A stretch of DNA of 64,000 bases from Polynucleobacter meluiroseus. GTDB taxonomy: Bacteria > Pseudomonadota > Gammaproteobacteria > Burkholderiales > Burkholderiaceae. Shown piece after piece: positions 63,691-64,000 of the stretch. The DNA lies in contig CAMCVH010000001.1 of NCBI GenBank assembly GCA_945881875.1, forward strand, positions 372,001-436,000. Reading direction: 5' to 3'. The notes beneath the pieces were generated by a model. That model did not search any database. It saw only the letters and a program-made list of their open reading frames with translations, and had not been told where the DNA came from. A program made the translations under genes and the position numbers. Numbering within the stretch: position 1 is the stretch's first letter; every line of letters begins with the position of its first letter.

Positions 63691-64000
63691 TACTGAAATA
63701 CCACCGTACTTTTACCGTTTAATAAAATGCGGTGCTCAGCATGCCAGCGAACAGCTCTTGATAAAGCCATGCATTCGACATCGCGACCTACTGCTGCCAA
63801 TTCATCCGGGTTCATAGAGTGATTGACACGCTCTACGCCTTGCTCAATGATCGGACCCTCGTCCAATTCGGTCGTGACATAGTGAGCAGTAGCCCCAATT
63901 AGTTTGACACCCCTTTGATGGGCTTGCCAATAAGGTTTAGCGCCTTTGAAGCTTGGTAAGAATGAATGATGAATATTAATAGCTCGACCTGATAATTTTT
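63690..64000 (-). CDS. purU: Formyltetrahydrofolate deformylase, C-terminal part (partial)
   Basis: The frame runs off the right edge. The visible 103 residues read [41 protein letters not shown] and [14 protein letters not shown], the C-terminal catalytic half of PurU; the catalytic aspartate is in the TTELDEGP region and the histidine in NIHHSFLP. The enzyme releases formate from 10-formyl-tetrahydrofolate for purine synthesis. The N-terminal ACT domain lies outside the window. Confidence 0.94.
   Translation of the reverse strand, partial: KLSGRAINIHHSFLPSFKGAKPYWQAHQRGVKLIGATAHYVTTELDEGPIIEQGVERVNHSMNPDELAAVGRDVECMALSRAVRWHAEHRILLNGKSTVVFQ

Noticed and set aside
1..64000. CRISPR array, insertion sequence, prophage, integrase-flanked island, rRNA operon or toxin-antitoxin system
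   Set aside because: No spaced repeats, transposase, integrase or phage structural genes were seen; gene order is typical of conserved chromosome. The two tRNAs at 3676-3847 are not followed by an integrase or repeated tRNA end.

Overview
The window looks like a chromosomal core region of a low-GC betaproteobacterium of the Burkholderiales. The best match I can name from memory is Polynucleobacter or a close freshwater relative. The basis is the long gene string leuC-leuD-leuB-asd-fimV-truA-trpF-trpB-trpA-accD-folC-dedD-cvpA-purF-metZ, the sdhCDAB-sdhE-gltA block divergent from mdh, a DUF2863 gene, and AT-rich codon use. No rRNA operon, CRISPR array, insertion sequence or prophage was seen. 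Both ends cut through genes: a PnuC-type transporter on the left and purU on the right.

Layout. Positions 1-3155 hold a vitamin-uptake group: a PnuC-type transporter, a NadR-like kinase, and a TonB-dependent receptor behind a TPP riboswitch, which points to thiamine. Positions 3161-16941 are housekeeping and accessory genes: tRNA-Asn and tRNA-Leu, a ferritin-like DUF455 protein, a DMT exporter, slyX, yaeQ, a short DUF615 gene, a PEBP protein, ygiQ, two coupled tiny membrane ORFs, an LrgA/LrgB pair, a gamma carbonic anhydrase, an L-lactate dehydrogenase-type flavoenzyme, rsuA and an isochorismatase-like hydrolase. Positions 16945-20869 hold two unknown genes, acnB and a 51-residue basic protein. 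Positions 20910-25837 hold a thioesterase, an RND pump with its adaptor, and a DUF2244 protein.

Positions 25851-36216 are a sulfur-oxidation island. It contains a TauE exporter, a YeeE/YedE transporter fused to a DUF442 domain, the complete soxCDYZAXB set on the minus strand with two internal terminator-like hairpins, and a divergent metallo-beta-lactamase-fold protein. Together these would take up thiosulfate-type sulfur, oxidise it in the periplasm with electrons passed to cytochrome c, and export sulfite or sulfate.

Positions 36254-56825 are a nearly unbroken minus-strand array for methionine, purine, folate, fatty acid, tryptophan and leucine synthesis, followed by citrate synthase and succinate dehydrogenase. 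At 56951-59802 a GntR/HutC regulator is divergent from mdh and a CitE-like lyase. The right end holds a DUF2863 protein, yaaA, a GST, a DedA protein and purU.

The most interesting observations are: a near-identical 20-bp palindromic operator present only at the acnB promoter and in the gntR-mdh intergenic region; the TPP riboswitch whose downstream hairpin buries the start codon of the receptor; a cluster of three abutting hairpins with a potential pseudoknot before ygiQ; and the YeeE-DUF442 fusion beside the sox genes. I did not find an obviously new defence or mobile system.
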